A DNA stretch of 64,000 nucleotides, from positions 17,360,001-17,424,000 of the forward strand of contig BTRK01000004.1 in the NCBI GenBank assembly GCA_036245805.1, read 5' to 3'. Both the position numbers and the translations under genes were made by a program. Below the pieces are notes generated by a model. That model searched no databases and was not told where the DNA came from. It saw only the letters and a program-made list of their open reading frames with translations. Each line of letters starts with the position of its first letter. Position 1 is the stretch's first letter. The DNA comes from Pristionchus mayeri (taxonomy: Eukaryota > Nematoda > Chromadorea > Rhabditida > Neodiplogasteridae). This document shows positions 59,532 to 64,000 of the stretch, piece by piece.

Positions 59532-60025
59532 ATGCTACCGATTAATATGTTCAATTGGAACCTTGCCCGGGCGTACTATGGTGTTTCTATCATATGTGCA
59601 GCTTTGGGAGTTTGCTGCAACTTCATTCTTTTTGCTATGATTGTCAAAACAAAGTTAGATTTCTTTCGATTCTTCAGCCGGATGTGTCCGTTAATCATGT
59701 GAATCTCAGATCACTTCGTTCAACTTGCAATTACTTAATCGCTCTTTGTGCAGTGGGTGACATGCTCCATCAAGTTACGAAGCAGTTCCGATGACTCTTG
59801 TTATCTGATCATTGCAGCTTGGCACTCTAAGTCAGCTTCATATACTCTTCGGATATTACCTCGAAATTGACATGGACCTTTGCATCCTCCTCAGGGTACT
59901 TATTTTCAGTGGGTTTTCGTAATAACTTTTCAGTTCCTTCCCGAAATGGGCATTGCGATTGGGGCCATATGCATTTTGTCCGTCGGCTTAGACAGGATGT
60001 TTTCCGTTCTTTTTAGTATCCGGGG

Positions 60026-60895
60026 CGGTATTCTTTCTCAAATTTTGGCACCCCAATATTTTGGGCGTCCCCAATTTTTGGGCGGCTTGCCCAATTCCAT
60101 TCATTCATTCCCTTTCATTCCACTCTGCGCGGTCGGAGCAGAATGATTCCCCAGCGTGCTCCACAACACCCCCAAATTAGACTACCACGGATTGATCTTC
60201 GACTGCAGTACCAGTTGAATATGGATCTATTCTCCCGCCGTTTGAAGGTCACTGAGCCGGTGCTAATGGCCATCACTGATTTGAGCCGCCCCTGCTGGTC
60301 CGGCAATAGTGATATCCCAGTCCATATGCAATGTGCTGCCGCTCTCGCCTACCTCACCTTGGTACCCTAGATTGGTACCCTAGTTGTAGGTGTACGAGGA
60401 GTGTGAAGCGTTATGGCCATCATTGATTACTTTATGTTACGGTAGATCATATTTAATTACGGTAGGCCATAAATTGATTACGGTATGTTACGGTAGGCCA
60501 TCATTGATTACGGTATGTTACGGTAGGTCATCATTGATTACGGTAGGTCACGGTAGATCATCACACGTAAATTGGCAATGTTGGACACGATTGATCGCGT
60601 GAAATAAAACGAATGCCCAATTTATTTTTCACTCTTCCCAATTTTGGGCAATCCCCAATATTTTAATCGAAATTCGAAATTCCATTGTTCTCTCCCCAAA
60701 AAATAATGGCACACTCGAGAGTGTTATTTCCAATGAAAATGGCGCCCAATTCGGTCAATCTGCCCAAAAATTGGGAATTGGGAATTTCCGAATCATTTTG
60801 GGCAACCGCTCCGTTGACGGCGCGGCTTGCGAAATGAAATTGGGGATGCACAATTTTTTTTGGGCATTGCCCAAAATTGCGAAAGAATACCGACC
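60026..60895. mobile_element. Non-autonomous element in the coding exon of receptor D
   Basis: Ends CGGTATTCTTTCTCAAATTT and the near-complement AAATTGCGAAAGAATACCG. Rich in short CCCAAAATTGGG-type self-complementary words, and contains a tandem array at 60430-60560. The host exon is restored on both sides of it when compared with receptor C. Superfamily unclear, because no exact target duplication could be read. Confidence 0.75.
60430..60560. repeat. Tandem GATTACGGTA-based repeat
   Basis: Irregular units of about 30 bp combining TTGATTACGGTA, TGTTACGGTAGG and CCATCA, repeated four to five times. Lies in the core of the element that breaks receptor D. Confidence 0.85.
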
Positions 60896-61965
60896 CTGCT
60901 ATCGAATGCTGAACAAGCGCCGCTATCACAAGGTTTGTGAATCGCAATTTTTTTCTGAGAGACTAAACTTTTCTCAGAAGAAGAAGTCATTACTCTTTTT
61001 GAGTAATATTCTCGATATGCTTTTGTCATAATAAACTGGATTGTTTTGCTTTTGCGGGAAAAAAGTGTTCATCTCGAGATATTACAAATTTGAAAATAAT
61101 ATATACTACACAATTAAACTTCTATCATCATAATGCAAACGTAAGGAAATAACATACTTTTTTAGATCTTTGGCATTCTCAATTCCTTATATTGCGTGTA
61201 CTACTGCCTTATCATGTTCAGATTCTACGGGGGGGACACGTATCAATGTTTTTTTAATATCAAATGCATGTCCCGATTTCAGCAAGGTTCACTGTGCAAT
61301 ATTGACGCCATTCTCCTCTGGCGCGGAAATGCAGTTGTTATTGTTAATCTATTTTTTGCAAGACTCGGATATGATGAAACAGGCGATGAAATCGCTGTAC
61401 TGCATTGTAATAGTGGACGTCAGCGGATGGATGCTCACAACTGGGATCATAACTTCCCTTCAATTCTTCCTAGACTGTAATCAAATCCTACAAAAATGAT
61501 TTAAAATCGTTTCTAGTTAACCATCTGTTTCCGTGGATTTACTTTAGCTCCATATTCATCAACTTGGCGCTAGCCGTGAAACTATTTATTTAAAATTACG
61601 TGAGGTAATTGTGTACAAGGGAGCTTCGCAGGAAATGAGTAGAGTTGGATAAAAGGACCGTCGTATCTTCATTTCTCACACTCTCTAGACCGGTCGATAG
61701 TAATGGAAATGAAAAGGCGATGGACCGTTTATCGGACTCTAGAAATGAGTCTTTTCTTTCCGTGTGATCTTTCCCCCGATTGGATGGGCAAAAGATAAAG
61801 CAGAATGAGGAGGCCATTTCTTATGAAGATATCTCTATACTTCAACCACCTCATTTTCTTATTTACAGCTCAGAGTACAGAGCCGCTATATCTCGTTTTC
61901 TATTCAACAAGTCTAATGTAAATAATCAGGCCACTGTTGATACCGTTATGTCAATTGCTCGATGA

Positions 61966-62487
61966 GACACGCAAAAACGAAAGAGTATGGTGAATCTGTA
62001 AAGAAACAAACAATAAATTGATCGTTAGAAACATCATAGATAATAGATCGTGTTGATACATAAGACGTGCACGATGATTCATGCACTACACACATTTCTG
62101 ACATCATACGCCGGCATATCATCATCTTCACCCAGGATCTCTTTGGGAAGAAGTAAAATATTGGGCAAATGTTAATAAGAGTGACTATCTGAGAGAACCG
62201 AGCAATACCACCTACAGTACCGTCAAGCGGGAGCAAAATGAAACACCCACGCTATTTCACGCTTTTTTAGCGTAAAATCATGTGAAGTCAATAAAATCCT
62301 TCAGAGTTGTCGAAATGCCACAATTTTTGGAAAATTGCACTTAAATGTGATTATCAAAAACCCATTTTGAGGAAATTGTCATAGGCAGTTTCTAACACAT
62401 TTTGATCTTCGATCTTCATCGGTCAGAAATTGCACGTGATTGGTCTCACATCTTCACCTACTTTCAACTTGTGCAGGACAACTCATC
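61966..62487. other. Spacer downstream of receptor D, nothing recognised
   Basis: No gene seen; the minus frame 61946-62236 mostly overlaps this spacer and matches nothing. Confidence 0.45.
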
Positions 62488-63570
62488 GGCTTGTTTAATC
62501 TGTCAGAAATGTGCGAGAAAAGTTGCGTAAAAAGTTGCGTAAAAAGTTCGCGAACTTCTGATTCTCTCCTGTTCGTGTACTCTCTCTCTTTCTCTAACCA
62601 GGTCGTTGAAAAGTTCACGAACTTTTCGACGAACTATGTTCGAAAATCATACTTTTCTTTTGTTTTACTTATTTTTATAAACTATTTTTGCTTTTAACTT
62701 ATGACTTCTTATAATGACAACCTTCCCTTAGCTGGAATAGCTTCAGAATACAGCGTAGTGAAAGTAAACAGGGTTGGAGTATTTTTTTCGAAAATGGGTC
62801 ACCACTTTCCCCACCCTGTAATGTCAAGCTATTCCATCAGAGGGAAGGTTGTTCTTATACGCAGTCATAAGTTAAGAGCAAAAAGAATTGATAAAAATAA
62901 GTAAAACAAAAGAAAAGTACGAATTTCGAACATAGTTCGTCGAAAAGTTCGTGAACTTTTCAAGGAGCTGCGTGAAAAGTTAGAGAAAGGCGAGAGAGCA
63001 CGCGTTCTTGAGAGAGGGAAAAGGAAGCAGTGATTGTTTACTTCCTTTTCCCTCTCTCAAGAATGCGTGCTCTCTCGCGTTTCTCTAACTTTTCACGCAG
63101 CTCCTTGAAAAGTTCGTTAAAAACCGGCATTAATTCGTTCGAAATTCGTACTTTTCTTTTGTTTTACTTATTTTTATCTATTATTTTTGCTCTTAACTTA
63201 CGACTGCGTATAAGAACAACCTTCCCTCTGATGGAATAGCTTGACATTACAGGGTGGGGAAAGTGGTGACCCATTTTCGAAAAAAATACTCCAACCGTGT
63301 TTACTTTCACTACGCTGTATTCTGAAGCTATTTCAGCTAAGGGAAGGTTGTCATTATAAGAAATCATAAGTTAAAAGCAAAAATAGTTTATAAAAGTAAG
63401 TAAAACAAAAGAAAAGTATGATTTTCGAACACAGTTCGTCGAAAAGTTCGTGAACTTTTCATCGACCTGGTTAGAGAAAGAGAGAGAGCATGCGAAATGG
63501 AGAGAATCAGAAGTTCGCGAACTTTTTACGCAACTTTTTCTCGCACATTTCTGACAGATTAAACAGGCCG
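62488..63570. mobile_element. Foldback element FB5 (about 1.08 kb, nested palindromes)
   Basis: Left arm starts GGCTTGTTTAATCTGTCAG and the right arm ends with CTGACAGATTAAACAGGCC. Arms of about 530 bp meet near 63030 in a very tight stem (GGGAAAAGGAAG/CTTCCTTTTCCC). Each arm contains another hairpin built on TAGCTGGAATAGC and ATAGCTTGACATT around GGGTCACCACTTTCCCCAC. AAAGTTCGCGAACTTTT-like words repeat. The mirror frames 62701-62904 (+) and 63164-63367 (-) are products of the symmetry. Confidence 0.9.
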
Positions 63571-63648
63571 CATGTGTGGTGTAGTGGTCTAAACCCGCAT
63601 GACGGATCGCATTACTTTTGGAGGGCGCTGGTTCGAATCCAACCAAGT
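63569..63648 (+). other. tRNA-derived sequence (SINE-head-like)
   Basis: An A-box-like TGGTGTAGTGGTCTA (near 63577) and a B-box GGTTCGAATCC (63630-63640) lie at tRNA spacing. The acceptor stem does not pair, so this is a tRNA relic or SINE head, not a working tRNA. It begins exactly where the right arm of FB5 ends. Confidence 0.65.
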
Positions 63649-64000
63649 AATTTCAGTTTTGCTGCATACAATTCAATTCAATTCATTTATCATGCAGATG
63701 TCGAAATAAGTGACGAGAAAGAGAAGTAAGATGAAATAAGACTACATGAATACGATGCATCATCTAGGATGCAAAGATAATAATATGGCATATTACAGAT
63801 TGCCATAGTTAACAGGAAAGTAAATACGCGTTCTAACGAGAAAGAGTTCACAATTCCTAGAAAGTATTACATGATTGGGTATGGAATTCCACTGTGATAC
63901 AATACGATTAGAGATAAAATTGTGATATAGATTAGATGAGGAACGATGCTTACGAAGTTGAAAATTATTAGGTCTCCTTGGACGAGGAGGGGCAATACAT
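63649..64000. other. Right-edge stretch, nothing recognised
   Basis: Short CAATTCAATTCAATTCATT array near 63669, otherwise plain AT-rich sequence. It could be the body of a SINE headed by the tRNA-like segment. Confidence 0.35.

Larger units (their letters stand above)
59532..61965 (+). pseudogene. Srsx-like receptor D, inactivated paralog of C
   Basis: Exon for exon it follows receptor C: MLPINMFNWNLARAYYG (59532); RSTCNYLIALCAVGDMLHQ (about 59709); LGTLSQLHILFGYYLEID (about 59819); FLPEMGIAIGAICILSVGLD (59934); IFGILNSLYCVYYCLIMF (about 61168); KSLYCIVIVDVSGWMLTTG (about 61390); and SSEYRAAISRFLFNKSNV to TGA at 61963. Two lesions are clear. A roughly 870-bp element (60026-60895) splits the exon between FSIR and YRMLNKRRYHK. 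In the last membrane exon, LAVKLFI is followed by TAA where C continues YYYAR. A third change removes the STITYLITW-type segment between the later exons. Alternative starts at 59532 or 59547. Confidence 0.82.

Overview
This window is nuclear DNA from a nematode. The real genes are split into many short exons joined by small introns with TTTCAG-type acceptors. They include three chemoreceptor families that are characteristic of nematodes (Str-, Srt- and Sre-like) and an Srsx-like pair. RTE-type reverse transcriptase copies and many mariner, hAT and foldback elements lie between them. A diplogastrid such as Pristionchus is a plausible source, but that is an inference from gene content; no species marker was seen.

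Layout. 1-10 kb holds the tail of a possible gene and two long foldback elements. 10.0-12.8 kb is an intact 16-exon cytochrome P450. 13.0-15.9 kb holds two hAT-type elements with clear 8-bp target duplications, one of them carrying a nested TTAA-flanked element with a tRNA-like core. 16.6-20.7 kb is a Str-like receptor with a 5'-truncated RTE retroposon in one intron. 21.0-22.6 kb is a Srt-like receptor on the minus strand, and 24.4-25.45 kb is a head-to-head duplication of its 5' exons. 26.6-33.7 kb is mostly transposon-derived. 33.9-39.9 kb holds two tandem minus-strand genes for secreted START-like proteins with the same nine-exon structure; the second has absorbed three elements in its introns and is still open. 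40.2-46.6 kb holds a thrombospondin-like fragment, a Sre-like receptor broken by a dead mariner, and a 777-bp hAT palindrome. 47.2-50.2 kb is an intact secreted cysteine-rich protein gene with a TATA box. 51-54 kb holds three MITEs. 54.2-62.0 kb is a pair of Srsx-like receptors, one apparently intact with two mariner-type insertions in introns and one dead. 62.5-63.7 kb is a last foldback next to a tRNA-like head.

The genes do not form an operon or a pathway. They are typical environment-facing nematode genes (chemosensation, detoxification, secreted proteins) in a repeat-rich region. By eye, elements make up roughly a third to a half of the window. The most unusual features are the near-identical TTAA elements with a tRNA-like core, one of which forms the splice acceptor of a START gene, and the density and nesting of long perfect or near-perfect foldbacks.
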